64,000 bases of DNA, taken from the NCBI RefSeq assembly GCF_042680565.1, contig NZ_JBHUEJ010000034.1, forward strand, positions 7,032 to 71,031. Direction: 5' to 3'. The position numbers and the translations under genes are program-made. The stretch comes from Ottowia flava. Lineage in GTDB: Bacteria > Pseudomonadota > Gammaproteobacteria > Burkholderiales > Burkholderiaceae_C. The notes under the pieces are model-generated. The model was not told where the DNA came from and made no database searches. It saw only the letters and a program-made list of their open reading frames with translations. Shown in pieces: positions 23,982 through 32,262 of the stretch. Every line of letters starts with the position of its first letter. The first letter of the stretch is position 1.

Positions 23982-26900
23982 TCAGTAGACCAGCCGCGAA
24001 TGCCCCACGCCGCCGCCTTTGTCGACGCGGATCTGCACCGGGATGCGCTCCTTCAGCGCCTCCACGTGGCTGATCACGCCGATCATCTTGCCGCTGGCGT
24101 TCAGCGCGTCGAGCGCCGCGAGGGCGACCTCCAGCGTGTCGCCGTCCAACGTGCCAAAGCCTTCGTCCAGGAACAGCGAATCGATCGAGGTCTTGTGGCT
24201 GACCAGGTCCGACAGCGCCAGCGCCAGCGCCAGGCTGACCAGAAAGCCTTCACCGCCCGACAGCGTGCGCGTGTCGCGCGCCACGTCGCCCTGCCAGCCG
24301 TCGACCACTTCCAGCTCCAGCTCGCCCGTCGCCCTGCGCCGCAGCGTGTAGCGCCCGTGTAGGCGCGCGAGGTGCTGGTTGGCCAGGTGCAGCAGATGGT
24401 CCAGCGTCAGCCCCTGCGCAAACCGGCGGTACTTGTCGCCCTTGGCCGAGCCGATCAGCCCGTCCAGCCGCTGCCACAGATCGCTGTCGGCGCGCTGCTG
24501 GTCGATGCGGGTCAGCAGCGCCTGCTGGCCGCTGCGGCGCGCGGCGTCGGCGTCCAGCTGGGTGCGGATTTTCGAGAGTTGAGCGATGCATTCGTCCCGC
24601 TGCGCCTGCAGCTGATCGATGCGCGCCTGCAACGCTTCGGGCGCTTCGTCGGTCAGGGCCTGCGTGGCCAGTGCGGTGTGGCGCGCCTGCGCTTCACCCA
24701 GCAGCGTGGCGGCGCGCTGCGCCTCGGTGCTCAGGCGGGCGTCCCAGGCCGTCAGGCGTTCGTGTTCGTCGGCGGGCAATAGGGCGGCGTGGTACGCGGC
24801 TTCGTCGCTCAATGGGCTGGCGTGCAGGGCGGCGGCCCAGGTGGCGGTGGCCTGTTCGGCCTCGGCCTGTGCGCGAGCGTGCTGCGCCTGCGCCGCTTCC
24901 AGCCGGCCCGCCAGCGTGTGACGGGTGTGGGTGATGTGCTCGACCGTTGACGCAGCTTCGGCCAGCGTCGTGGGCAGTGCCAGCGTGTTCGCAGTGTCGG
25001 GCGCGGCCACCGCCGGTGCGGTCTGCGCGCGCGCCGTCCACAGCGTGGCGTCGGCGTCGGCGCGCTCGGTGGCGGCGCGTTGCGTGCCGATGTCGAGGGC
25101 CAAGGCCTGCAGGCGCTGCTGCGTGGCCTGCCAGCGTTGCCATTCGGCCGCGCGTTCGGCCAGCCAGGGCGCGGCGGCGTCGTCCGCTTCCGGCACGGCG
25201 TGGCCGGCGTCGGCCAGCGCGCGGGCCAGTGCCGCGTGCACGGCGTCCAGCTCGTCCTGCGCCGCGCGCTGCTGCTGTGTGGCGGCTTCCTGGCGCTGGC
25301 CCAGCTCGGTCAGCGATTGCTGCAGGCGTTCGCGCGCATGCTGCGCGGCTTGCAGTGCCTGGGCGCTGTGGGCAGCGGCCTCGGTGGCGCGGCTCAGGGC
25401 CTGCTCGGCGGCTTCGGCTTGGGCCAGCGCTTGCGCCAGGCGTTGCGTGCGCGCATCGCTGGCCTGCGCGGCTTGGGTCAGGACTTCTTCGCGCGGCCAG
25501 GCGTCGGCGGCGGGGACGTTGGTGTCTGGCCCAGCCTGGTCCAGCAAGGTTTGCCAGCGTTGGGCGGCGGCGCTGGCATCTTCCTGCAGCTCGGTCGCCT
25601 GAGCCTTGCCTTGATCGACCTGGGTCTGCGCCGCGGCGGCGTTGGCTCGGCATTGCTCGCCCTGCGTGCGCAACGCGTCCAGCGCGGTTTGGGCGGCGTG
25701 CAGCGCTTGTTCGGTCTCGCCGACGTTCAGCGCGGCATACGCGGCGATGGCTGGGTGTTCGCTTGCGCCGCACAGCGGGCAGGCTTCGCCCGGCTGCAGC
25801 GCGTGGCGGTGCGCCTCCAGGCTTTGGATGCGCTGTTCTTGCGCCAGCAGTTTCTGTTTGTCGCCCACGACGCTTTGCTGCGCCTTGAAGCGCTCGCGCA
25901 GGGCGGGCAGCGTCTGGGTCAGCCGGTCCAGCGCGGCCTGGTCGGCCGCCTGGCGTTGTTGCCGCGCGGCGATTTGCGCGGCCAGGCGGCGGCGTTGGCG
26001 CGCGGCGTCTTCCAGTTGCTGCCACCACTGGCCTTGCTGCTGCGCGGCTTGCCAGTGCGCGCGCAGGGCGGCCAGGGTGTCGGCGGCGTGGTTGGCCAGC
26101 TGTTCCTGCAGCGCGCGGCGGCTGGTGTTCAGCACCGTGTCGGCAGCTTGTTGAGCCTGCTCGGCGCCCTTGACCGCCGCTTCCTGCTGCTGCAAGCGTT
26201 CCTGCAACTGGCCGCGGTCGGCTTCGCCTTGGCGCAGCAGCGCGGCCTGCGCGGCGATGCGCTGGCGCAGGGCCGTGCGCTGATCGAAACGCAGGCGCCA
26301 GTCCGCCATGTGCTCGCCGAGCAACGCGTGGGCGGGGTGCGCGCGCTGGTGGTCGTCGGCCTGGTCGTGCTCGGCTTGCAGCGCTGCCAAGCGGTTGTGC
26401 GCCGCTTGCGCGGCCTGGGTGGCCAAAGCGTGGGCGTGGCGCAGGTGCTGGCCCAGCTGCTGGTTCAGCGCGCCATCCTCGGTGTGCAGGCGTTCCAGCG
26501 CGGCCGCGCTGTCGGTCAACGCTTGCTGCGCGCGCTGCGCTGCCTGGTGCGTGGGTTGCAGGGCCTGCGCGGGGGCGTGAGCAGCGAGGCGCTGCAATTC
26601 GGGCGCGGCGTCGGCGCGGGCTTGCGCGGCAGCGCATTGTGCTTGCTCGGCCTGGGCCAGCGTTTGGGCGGCCTGGTCGCGCTCGCGTTGCCATTGGCGC
26701 AGGCCGCTGGCGCTTTGCAGTTGGGATTGAAGCGCCGTCTGCTCACCGTGCAGGCGGGTGCTGTCGGCCTGCAGCGCGTCGCGCTGCTCGCTCTCCATCA
26801 ACTGCACGCCATCGGCCTGCGCCTGCAGCTGCTCCAGCGCGTGGCGCGCGTCACGGGAACGCTCAAACACGGCTTGCGATATCTGGCCGTAGATCTCGGT

Positions 26901-27446
26901 GCCCGTTAGCTCTTCCAGCAGTTCGGCGCGGTCGTTGGCGTTGGCGTTCAGGAAGGCCGCAAAGCCGCCTTGGGCCAGCAACATCGACCGCGTGAAGCGC
27001 GCGAAGTCCAGGCCGGTGAGCGCGGCAACGCGTTTGAGTTTGTCGCCGCTGTGGGTGCTGAGGATCTCGCCCGCGCCGTGGTCGCCGGTGAGTTGAGCCA
27101 GCTCGACCTTGGGCGCCTGCAGCGCGCCGTCGATGCGGTCGCGTGCGCGGCGCTGGCTCCAGAATGCGCGGTAGGCCGTGCCTTTGACCTCGAACACCAC
27201 TTCGGCCAGACAGTCGGCGGTGTGGCGCGTCATTAGCTCGTTGCTTTGGCCGCCCACGCTGGGCAGGCGCGGCGTCTGGTGGTACAGCGCCAGGCAAATG
27301 GCGTCGAGCAAGGTGGATTTGCCGGCGCCCGTCGGCCCGGTGATGGCGAACAGGCCGTTGTCCTTGAACGGCGCTTGGCGGAAGTCGACCGTCCATTCGC
27401 CCTTGAGCGAATTCAGGTTCTTCAAACGCAGGCTGAGGATTTTCAT
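23982..27446 (-). CDS. sbcC: Exonuclease subunit SbcC (Rad50 homologue)
   Basis: Large SMC-like ATPase of 1154 aa that, with SbcD, cleaves DNA hairpins and processes double-strand breaks. N-terminal MKILSLRLKNLNSLKGEW with Walker A GPTGAGKSTLLDAICLALY at about residue 36. Two long Ala/Gln-rich coiled-coil arms flank the zinc hook GEACPLCGASEHP. At the C-terminus come the signature motif LSGGEGFLVSLALALALS and Walker B SLFLDEGFGTLDGDTLE. Its ATG overlaps the sbcD stop (ATGA, 27443-27446). Base composition in the coiled coil makes very long antisense open frames, which are not genes. Confidence 0.96.
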   Translation of the reverse strand: MKILSLRLKNLNSLKGEWTVDFRQAPFKDNGLFAITGPTGAGKSTLLDAICLALYHQTPRLPSVGGQSNELMTRHTADCLAEVVFEVKGTAYRAFWSQRRARDRIDGALQAPKVELAQLTGDHGAGEILSTHSGDKLKRVAALTGLDFARFTRSMLLAQGGFAAFLNANANDRAELLEELTGTEIYGQISQAVFERSRDARHALEQLQAQADGVQLMESEQRDALQADSTRLHGEQTALQSQLQSASGLRQWQRERDQAAQTLAQAEQAQCAAAQARADAAPELQRLAAHAPAQALQPTHQAAQRAQQALTDSAAALERLHTEDGALNQQLGQHLRHAHALATQAAQAAHNRLAALQAEHDQADDHQRAHPAHALLGEHMADWRLRFDQRTALRQRIAAQAALLRQGEADRGQLQERLQQQEAAVKGAEQAQQAADTVLNTSRRALQEQLANHAADTLAALRAHWQAAQQQGQWWQQLEDAARQRRRLAAQIAARQQRQAADQAALDRLTQTLPALRERFKAQQSVVGDKQKLLAQEQRIQSLEAHRHALQPGEACPLCGASEHPAIAAYAALNVGETEQALHAAQTALDALRTQGEQCRANAAAAQTQVDQGKAQATELQEDASAAAQRWQTLLDQAGPDTNVPAADAWPREEVLTQAAQASDARTQRLAQALAQAEAAEQALSRATEAAAHSAQALQAAQHARERLQQSLTELGQRQEAATQQQRAAQDELDAVHAALARALADAGHAVPEADDAAAPWLAERAAEWQRWQATQQRLQALALDIGTQRAATERADADATLWTARAQTAPAVAAPDTANTLALPTTLAEAASTVEHITHTRHTLAGRLEAAQAQHARAQAEAEQATATWAAALHASPLSDEAAYHAALLPADEHERLTAWDARLSTEAQRAATLLGEAQARHTALATQALTDEAPEALQARIDQLQAQRDECIAQLSKIRTQLDADAARRSGQQALLTRIDQQRADSDLWQRLDGLIGSAKGDKYRRFAQGLTLDHLLHLANQHLARLHGRYTLRRRATGELELEVVDGWQGDVARDTRTLSGGEGFLVSLALALALSDLVSHKTSIDSLFLDEGFGTLDGDTLEVALAALDALNASGKMIGVISHVEALKERIPVQIRVDKGGGVGHSRLVY

Positions 27447-28696
27447 GCGGCCGCTCCGCCGGCGGCGTCGGTGCCGAGCTGGTCCAGCACCTGGCGGTAG
27501 CGCGTGTCCAGCGCGGTGCGCAGTTCTGGCGTCAGCGTTTCCTGCGCCAGCCGACGCGCGAAGACCTCGTGCGGGCTGAGTTCGTGCAGCGCCTCACCCG
27601 CGTCACCCGCCAGTTGCGGCGCGGCCGTGCCGCGCTGGCGGCGCACGCGCAGCACCTGCACCGGCAGCGCAGCGGTGAGCGCGTCGACGCGCGCGGCCAG
27701 GTCGGGCAGGTAGTCGTCTTCCTGCACCGTGACTTCCAGCCACACCGGGCATTCGGCGGTGCCGGGCGCGGCGGCGGCCTGCAGCGCGGCGGGCAGGGTG
27801 ATGAGCGAGCCGGCCACCGCAGCCAGCGGCCGGAAGGCGGGCACTGGCAAGGCCTCAATGCGCTGTACGCCGTCGGCGCCCAGGTCGATCAGCAGCACTT
27901 GCTTGGCCTGCCGCGCTTCGTCAAAGCTCAGCGCGATGGGCGAGCCGCTGTAGCGGACGTGGTCCAGCCCGCCCACTTTTTGCGGCTGGTGGATGTGGCC
28001 CAGCGCGATGTAGTCGGCCGGTGGGAAGGCGCTGGTTGGGAAGGCTTCGAGCGCGCCGACGTAGATCTCGCGCACCGATTCGCTGCGGCTGGCGCCGACG
28101 GTGGTCAGGTGCCCGGTGGCGACGATGGGCAGACGTTGGCCGTGGTCCGCCAGGTGCTGCGCCTGAAGCGCTTGCGCGGCAGCGTAGACGCGCGCGTAGG
28201 TGCCCTGGATGGCGCTCTGCAGCGCCAGCTGCTTGTCCGCGGCCGACTGGCCGGCGTCGCTTTGCACCACGTCACGCGCGCGGATGAAGGGCAGGGCGCA
28301 GACGATGCAGCCGAGCGTGGCTGCGTCGCCGCGCATGGGCAGCGTCAGCACGTGTTGCGCCGCGTCGGCATCAACGGCCGCGACGACGTGCGCGTTCAGC
28401 TGCGCCAGCAGCGGCTGGTGCTCGCCCAGCACACTGACCGAATCGTGGTTGCCGCCCAGCACCAGCAGGGCCACGCCGGCGCGGCACAGGCGGCCGATCA
28501 GTTGGTTGTACAACTCGCGCGCGTAGCTGGGTGGCGCGCCGGTGTCGAAGATGTCGCCCGCGATCAGCACGGCGTCGACCGCGTGGGCATCCACCTGCCT
28601 CAGCAGCCAGTCGATCAGCGCCGCGTGCTCGGCCTGGCGCGTCTGGCCCATGAAGTGCTGGCCCAGGTGCCAGTCGGAAGTGTGAAGAAGGCGCAT
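27443..28696 (-). CDS. sbcD: Exonuclease subunit SbcD (Mre11 homologue)
   Basis: Mn-dependent nuclease of 417 aa. The start at 28696 gives MRLLHTSDWHLGQ; the open frame extends 10 codons further but without homology. Phosphoesterase motifs: HTSDWHLG (Asp8, His10), LIAGDIFDTGAP, LGGNHDS, ATGHLT and ALGHIHQPQ, which supply the metal ligands. Forms a heterocomplex with SbcC, encoded by the overlapping downstream gene. Confidence 0.95.
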   Translation of the reverse strand: MRLLHTSDWHLGQHFMGQTRQAEHAALIDWLLRQVDAHAVDAVLIAGDIFDTGAPPSYARELYNQLIGRLCRAGVALLVLGGNHDSVSVLGEHQPLLAQLNAHVVAAVDADAAQHVLTLPMRGDAATLGCIVCALPFIRARDVVQSDAGQSAADKQLALQSAIQGTYARVYAAAQALQAQHLADHGQRLPIVATGHLTTVGASRSESVREIYVGALEAFPTSAFPPADYIALGHIHQPQKVGGLDHVRYSGSPIALSFDEARQAKQVLLIDLGADGVQRIEALPVPAFRPLAAVAGSLITLPAALQAAAAPGTAECPVWLEVTVQEDDYLPDLAARVDALTAALPVQVLRVRRQRGTAAPQLAGDAGEALHELSPHEVFARRLAQETLTPELRTALDTRYRQVLDQLGTDAAGGAAA

Positions 28697-28943
28697 GCGG
28701 AGAGATGGGGGCGCGAAGCAGGGCAACGGAGAGAAGCTGGCATTAGATCATCGCGCTGCGACGCTGAAGGGGCACGGACAGGGGCTGCAAAGGTGCGCTC
28801 ACTCCATGCCGAGCTGTCGCCCGCGTGGCAGCCAGGGCCGGCCCAAGGTGCGGCGCGAAGGTACGATGGCCAAGCCACTGTTCTGGGCGCAGCCAGCGTG
28901 CGGGCAGTGGCCAAAATTCAACCACTTTGAGGAGACAGTCCCT

Positions 28944-29330
28944 GTGTTCAGCCACGTCATGATCGGCGCCGCCGACCTGGAGCAATCCCGCCAGTTTTAC
29001 GACGCCGTGCTCGGCACCCTGGGCATCGCGCCCGGTGCGGCCAACAAGCACCGCTATTTCTACCGCGGCGGCGGTGGCACGTTTTCGATCAGCACGCCGA
29101 TCAATGGCGAAGCCGCCACGCACGCCAACGGCGGCACCCTCGGCTTTGCCGCCAGTTCGCCCGAACAGGCCGACGCTTTCCACGCGGCCGGTTTGGCGCA
29201 TGGCGGCGTGGCCTGCGAAGACCCGCCGGGCTGGCGCGGCGAGAAGCCGGGGCGCATGTACATCGCCTACCTGCGCGATCCGGCGGGCAACAAGATCTGT
29301 GCGCTGCACCGCGAGCCCAAGGACGCTTGA
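28944..29330 (+). CDS. VOC-family (glyoxalase-like) protein
   Basis: Protein of 128 aa from a GTG at 28944 with the ribosome site GAGGAG 10 nt before it. It begins MFSHVMIGAADLEQSRQFYD, the first beta-alpha unit of the vicinal oxygen chelate fold, with a possible metal His at position 4. It ends MYIAYLRDPAGNKICALHR, the second unit with a C-terminal His. Length fits single-domain VOC enzymes such as glyoxalase/bleomycin-resistance-like proteins. Specific reaction unknown. Divergent from sbcD. Confidence 0.85.
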   Translation: MFSHVMIGAADLEQSRQFYDAVLGTLGIAPGAANKHRYFYRGGGGTFSISTPINGEAATHANGGTLGFAASSPEQADAFHAAGLAHGGVACEDPPGWRGEKPGRMYIAYLRDPAGNKICALHREPKDA

Positions 29331-29364
29331 GGCGGTCCGCCGCGGTCGGTGGCGGTTGACAGAA

Positions 29365-29431
29365 TGCTATAAAAAGAGAAGCTTGCAGCGCAGGTGGTTG
29401 TAGGGCCAGCGCTTGATTTTTCTTGATTTTT
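29365..29431 (+). repeat. Dispersed repeat, copy 6
   Basis: Reads GCTATAAAAAGAGAAGCTTG, then CAGCGCAGGTGGTTGTAGGG and CCAGCGC. It follows the VOC gene by about 35 nt. Confidence 0.8.
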
Positions 29432-29468
29432 GGTGGCCGGCGTTGTCCTGACGCAGCGGTGTACGCAC

Positions 29469-29499
29469 AAAAAAAGCCGACGGCGTGCTGCCGTCGGCT
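29469..29499 (-). terminator. Rho-independent terminator of the padR-type gene
   Basis: Perfect 10-bp stem AGCCGACGGC / GCCGTCGGCT with a 5-nt loop. On the minus strand it is followed by a run of seven T. It lies 51 nt after the stop of the PadR gene. Confidence 0.85.
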
Positions 29500-29550
29500 C
29501 TTCTGTTGGATCGTCACGCCCGGGCGTTGACGACACGCCGGCGTGGCGGT

Positions 29551-30183
29551 TCAGGCCGCTTCGATCTGCAGCGCGGCCTGGTCCAGCACCGCGGCAATCG
29601 CCTTGACCTGAACGTCGGTCAGCGGCTCGGCCGGCACGCCGGGGCGGCCGTCGAGCTTCAGGCGCAGCGCGGTTCGGAAGTTCTCCAGCGCGCGGATCAG
29701 CGCCGCCGGGCGCTGGTGGCGCTCGTGTCGGCGGCCTTCGGACAGGCGGCCCAGCAGTTGCTGGAGCGCCGCGTCCTGCTCGGCCAGCGCGGCCTGGCCC
29801 TCGGGCGTGATGGCGTACTGCTTGCGCCCACCCGCGGCTTCGGTTGCGGTGATGTGGCCCATGTCGACCAGCACGCTGAGCGTGGGGTACATGGTGCCGG
29901 GGCTGGGCTGGTAATCGCCGCCAACCAGTTCGCCCACGGCGCGGATCAGGTCGTAGCCGTGGCTGGGTTGCTGGGCGATCAGGTGCAGCGCCAACAGGCG
30001 CAGGCCACCGGCTTCAAACATGCGTTCGCGCCGGCGTGCTTGGTGGTGTTCGGCATGGCGCGGGCCGTGGCCGGGCCCATGGTGACGCGGCCCGGGACCG
30101 CCGCCGCCAAAGTCGTCGCCATGCGCGTGGCGCGGGGCGTGAGGATGGTGGTGGTGCGGATGGTGATGGTGGTGAGGAGGCAT
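29551..30183 (-). CDS. PadR-family regulator with a His-rich N-terminus (YqjI-like)
   Basis: Protein of 210 aa. The first ~50 residues hold about 18 histidines (MPPHHHHHPHHHHPHAP), a likely metal-binding arm. The PadR winged helix follows: GGLRLLALHLIAQQPSHGYD, VGGDYQPSPGTMYPTLSVLV and AGGRKQYAITPEGQAALAEQ, with a helical C-terminal dimerisation region. The layout matches E. coli YqjI, a nickel-responsive PadR repressor with a metal-binding N-terminus. Metal specificity here is inference. The gene is monocistronic and ends at a strong terminator. A GATATATC palindrome lies 37 bp upstream and may be an autoregulatory operator. Confidence 0.88.
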   Translation of the reverse strand: MPPHHHHHPHHHHPHAPRHAHGDDFGGGGPGPRHHGPGHGPRHAEHHQARRRERMFEAGGLRLLALHLIAQQPSHGYDLIRAVGELVGGDYQPSPGTMYPTLSVLVDMGHITATEAAGGRKQYAITPEGQAALAEQDAALQQLLGRLSEGRRHERHQRPAALIRALENFRTALRLKLDGRPGVPAEPLTDVQVKAIAAVLDQAALQIEAA

Positions 30184-30219
30184 TATTGATTGACCCTGTG
30201 TGGTTAAAGATGTGTCAAA

Positions 30220-30227
30220 GATATATC
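30220..30227. promoter_or_regulatory. Possible PadR operator GATATATC
   Basis: AT-rich palindrome within TCAAAGATATATCGTAATAC, 37 bp before the PadR start. It stands out against the GC-rich surroundings. Assignment by position only. Confidence 0.4.
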
Positions 30228-30239
30228 GTAATACAGCTT

Positions 30240-30534
30240 AGAACAAGAGCCCATGTCGCTGCTTTACACATCTTTGCGTTGACGGCGCGACCTTGTGTCG
30301 GCGCGGGCGGAACGCTGAGGTGCTGCGCGGCACATGCGCAGGTGACGTCGCGGATGCGCGTGGCGCTCGCAAGGCGTGAAGGGGGCTGATGCGCGGGGAG
30401 CGGAGATCAGCCGCCGGCGTGGCCGATCACGCTATGGCCGCGACGGCACGAATTCAACGAGGCGGAGAGCAGGCGCGCCGGGGCTGGCAAGCGCGCTGCG
30501 CACGAAGGCGCGGGTCGCGTGAAGGAGGCGCTCA
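30240..30534. other. Intergenic stretch without recognisable genes
   Basis: Between the PadR gene and the repeat copy at 30535. Open frames crossing this stretch show no domain signature or ribosome site. The 480-bp gap is otherwise occupied only by the repeat copy and the PadR promoter. Confidence 0.5.
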
Positions 30535-30606
30535 TCAAAAAAATGGGGCGCCCAACGGCTCGCTGGCCCTACAGCTCATTGCGCGGGCAGCTACTCAATC
30601 AATAGC
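30535..30606 (-). repeat. Dispersed repeat, copy 7 (reverse orientation)
   Basis: Reads CTGGCCCTACAGCTCATTGC then GCGGGCAGCTACTCAATCAA on the plus strand. Lies just beyond the 3' end of the TrhO gene. Confidence 0.75.
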
Positions 30607-30665
30607 GTCAGGTTCGGGCGACCACGCAGGACGTCCTCAGCGCGGCGCGCCGCCTGGGCGGCGAC

Positions 30666-31466
30666 TCAGCCGGTCAGCTTGCGTGCCAGATCGTGGTCGT
30701 CCACGGCGCGGGCGCTGCGCTCGCTGGAGCGCGCGCTCAGGTCGGGCGCCAGGGCTTCGCGGCCGTCAAACACGAAGCAGTCGCCGTGGTAGTGGGCGCC
30801 ACCGACTTCCTCGAAGTACTTGAGGATGCCGCCTTCGAGCTGCAGCACGTTGGTCAGGCCCAGGTCGTGCATGTAGATCGCGGCCTTTTCGCAGCGGATG
30901 CCGCCGGTGCAAAAGCTCACCACGGTCTTGCCTTCGAGCTGCGCGCGGTGATCGATCACCGCCTGTGGAAATTCGGTGAACTTGGTGATGCGCCAGTCGA
31001 TGGCGTCATCAAAGCTGCCGTAGTCGACCTCAAAGGCGTTGCGCGTGTCGAGCATGACCACGGGCTTGCCTGCATCGTCATGGCCCTGGTCCAGCCAGCG
31101 CTTGAGCGTGGGCGCGTTCACCGCCGGTGCGCGGCCCGCAGCGGGGCGGATGGCCGGGTGGTTCATGCGGATGATCTCGCGCTTGAGCTTGACCAAGAGG
31201 CGCCGGAAGGGCTGACGAGCAGACCAGCTTTCCTTGGGCGCCAGGGCGGCAAAGCGTGGGTCGGCGCGCAGTTCTTCGACGAAGGCGCGCACGTTGTCAG
31301 GCGTGCCGGCCAGGAACATATTGATGCCTTCTTCGGCCAGCAGCACGGAGCCCATCAGCGCCCGCGCTTCGGCGGCGGCGAAAAGTTGCTCGCGCAGCGT
31401 CTCGCGGTCGGTCAACGGCACGAACAGGTAAGCGGAAATGTTGAGGACGGGCAGATTGGGGTTCAC
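30666..31466 (-). CDS. trhO: tRNA uridine(34) hydroxylase TrhO (rhodanese-domain, YceA family)
   Basis: Protein of 266 aa in the YceA/TrhO family, which hydroxylates U34 of certain tRNAs towards 5-hydroxyuridine. It has an N-terminal ferredoxin-like domain (VLNISAYLFVPLTD, LLAEEGINMFLAG). A rhodanese domain follows with VVMLDTRNAFEVDYGSF and the active Cys in SFCTGGIRCEKAAIYM, then GGILKYFEEVGG. Start codon choice is uncertain. The GTG at 31466 gives VNPNLPVLNISAY, the usual family start, while another GTG at 31517 would add 17 residues. Neither has a strong ribosome site. Confidence 0.88.
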   Translation of the reverse strand: MNPNLPVLNISAYLFVPLTDRETLREQLFAAAEARALMGSVLLAEEGINMFLAGTPDNVRAFVEELRADPRFAALAPKESWSARQPFRRLLVKLKREIIRMNHPAIRPAAGRAPAVNAPTLKRWLDQGHDDAGKPVVMLDTRNAFEVDYGSFDDAIDWRITKFTEFPQAVIDHRAQLEGKTVVSFCTGGIRCEKAAIYMHDLGLTNVLQLEGGILKYFEEVGGAHYHGDCFVFDGREALAPDLSARSSERSARAVDDHDLARKLTG

Positions 31467-31548
31467 CCCCCGATTGTAAAAAGCGCGCGTCGGGCTTACG
31501 AAACGATGCGTTGCCACGCTCAGACTTCCGTGCCGCAGTCGCGCCGGT

Positions 31549-32034
31549 TCAAGCCGCTTGGGCCAACTTCAGCAGCGCGTCGCCGCTCAGGCGGTAGCGC
31601 ACCCATTCGCCCTGCGGCAGGGCGCCCAGGCTTTCGTAGAAGTCGATGGCGGGGCGGTTCCAGTCCAGCACGCTCCACTCGAAGCGGCCGCAATCCTGGT
31701 CGACGGCGATGCGCGCCAGGTGCTGCAACAGCGCCTTGCCCGCACCGCTGCCGCGCGCGGCGGGGTCGACATACAGGTCTTCCAGGTACAGGCCGTTGCG
31801 CCCCTGCCAGGTGGAGTAGTTGAAGAAGTACACGGCAAAGCCGATGGCCGCGCCGGCGCGTTCGCAGACCAAGGCATGGGCGCTGGCGCCAGCGTCGAAG
31901 AGCGTGCGCTGCAGATGACCGGGCGTGGCCTGGGCCTGGTCCACGGCGTTCTCGTAAATCGCCAGGTCGCGGATGAAGCCCAAGAGAGTCGGGATGTCGG
32001 CGGGCGTGGCAGGGCGGATGGTAAGGTCGGGCAT
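31549..32034 (-). CDS. GNAT-family N-acetyltransferase
   Basis: Protein of 161 aa from the ATG 32034 (MPDLTIRPATPADIPTLLGF). GNAT motif A is LYLEDLYVDPAARGSGAGKALL (acetyl-CoA pyrophosphate loop), followed by FEWSVLDWNRPAIDFYESLGA (motif B). The length, the ENAVDQAQAT segment and the YFFNYSTWQGRNGLYLEDL core match the diamine/thialysine acetyltransferase (SSAT) branch, so a small amine substrate is possible. Minus strand, 82 nt from TrhO. Confidence 0.85.
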   Translation of the reverse strand: MPDLTIRPATPADIPTLLGFIRDLAIYENAVDQAQATPGHLQRTLFDAGASAHALVCERAGAAIGFAVYFFNYSTWQGRNGLYLEDLYVDPAARGSGAGKALLQHLARIAVDQDCGRFEWSVLDWNRPAIDFYESLGALPQGEWVRYRLSGDALLKLAQAA

Positions 32035-32117
32035 GGGCGAATTGTGGGCGAGGGCGCCCGGGTTGGGCTGCGGCACGCGACTGCGCAAGTGTTCGACGCC
32101 ATGCCCTATCGGTCAAT

Positions 32118-32180
32118 ATTTGAATCAAATCGACCTCTGGCCCTACAACCAATTGCGCGAGCAGCTATCAAAAAAATAGT
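32118..32180 (-). repeat. Dispersed repeat, copy 8 (reverse orientation)
   Basis: Reads CTCTGGCCCTACAACCAATT then GCGCGAGCAGCTATCAAAAA on the plus strand, a near-consensus copy. Located between the gltA terminator and the GNAT gene. Confidence 0.82.
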
Positions 32181-32202
32181 TGTGGTGAGTCCGTGCTAGG
32201 CG

Positions 32203-32228
32203 CAAAAAACCCGCCTTGTGGGCGGGTT
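32203..32228 (-). terminator. Rho-independent terminator of the sdh-gltA transcript
   Basis: Stem AACCCGCC / GGCGGGTT with a 5-nt TTGTG loop. On the minus strand it is followed by T6, 35 nt beyond the gltA stop. Confidence 0.85.
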
Positions 32229-32262
32229 CGGTGCGGGCTGCGCCCTGCAATGAGGGCGCGGA

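Noticed and set aside
24694..26694. 666-codon and other long frames overlapping the sbcC coiled coil
   Set aside because: Produced by the biased Ala/Gln/Arg codons of the coiled coil; sbcC has all its motifs in its own frame.
30389..30823. 144-codon plus-strand frame before and over the 3' end of trhO
   Set aside because: Arg/Ala-rich, no ribosome site, overlaps a dispersed repeat and the end of a real gene.
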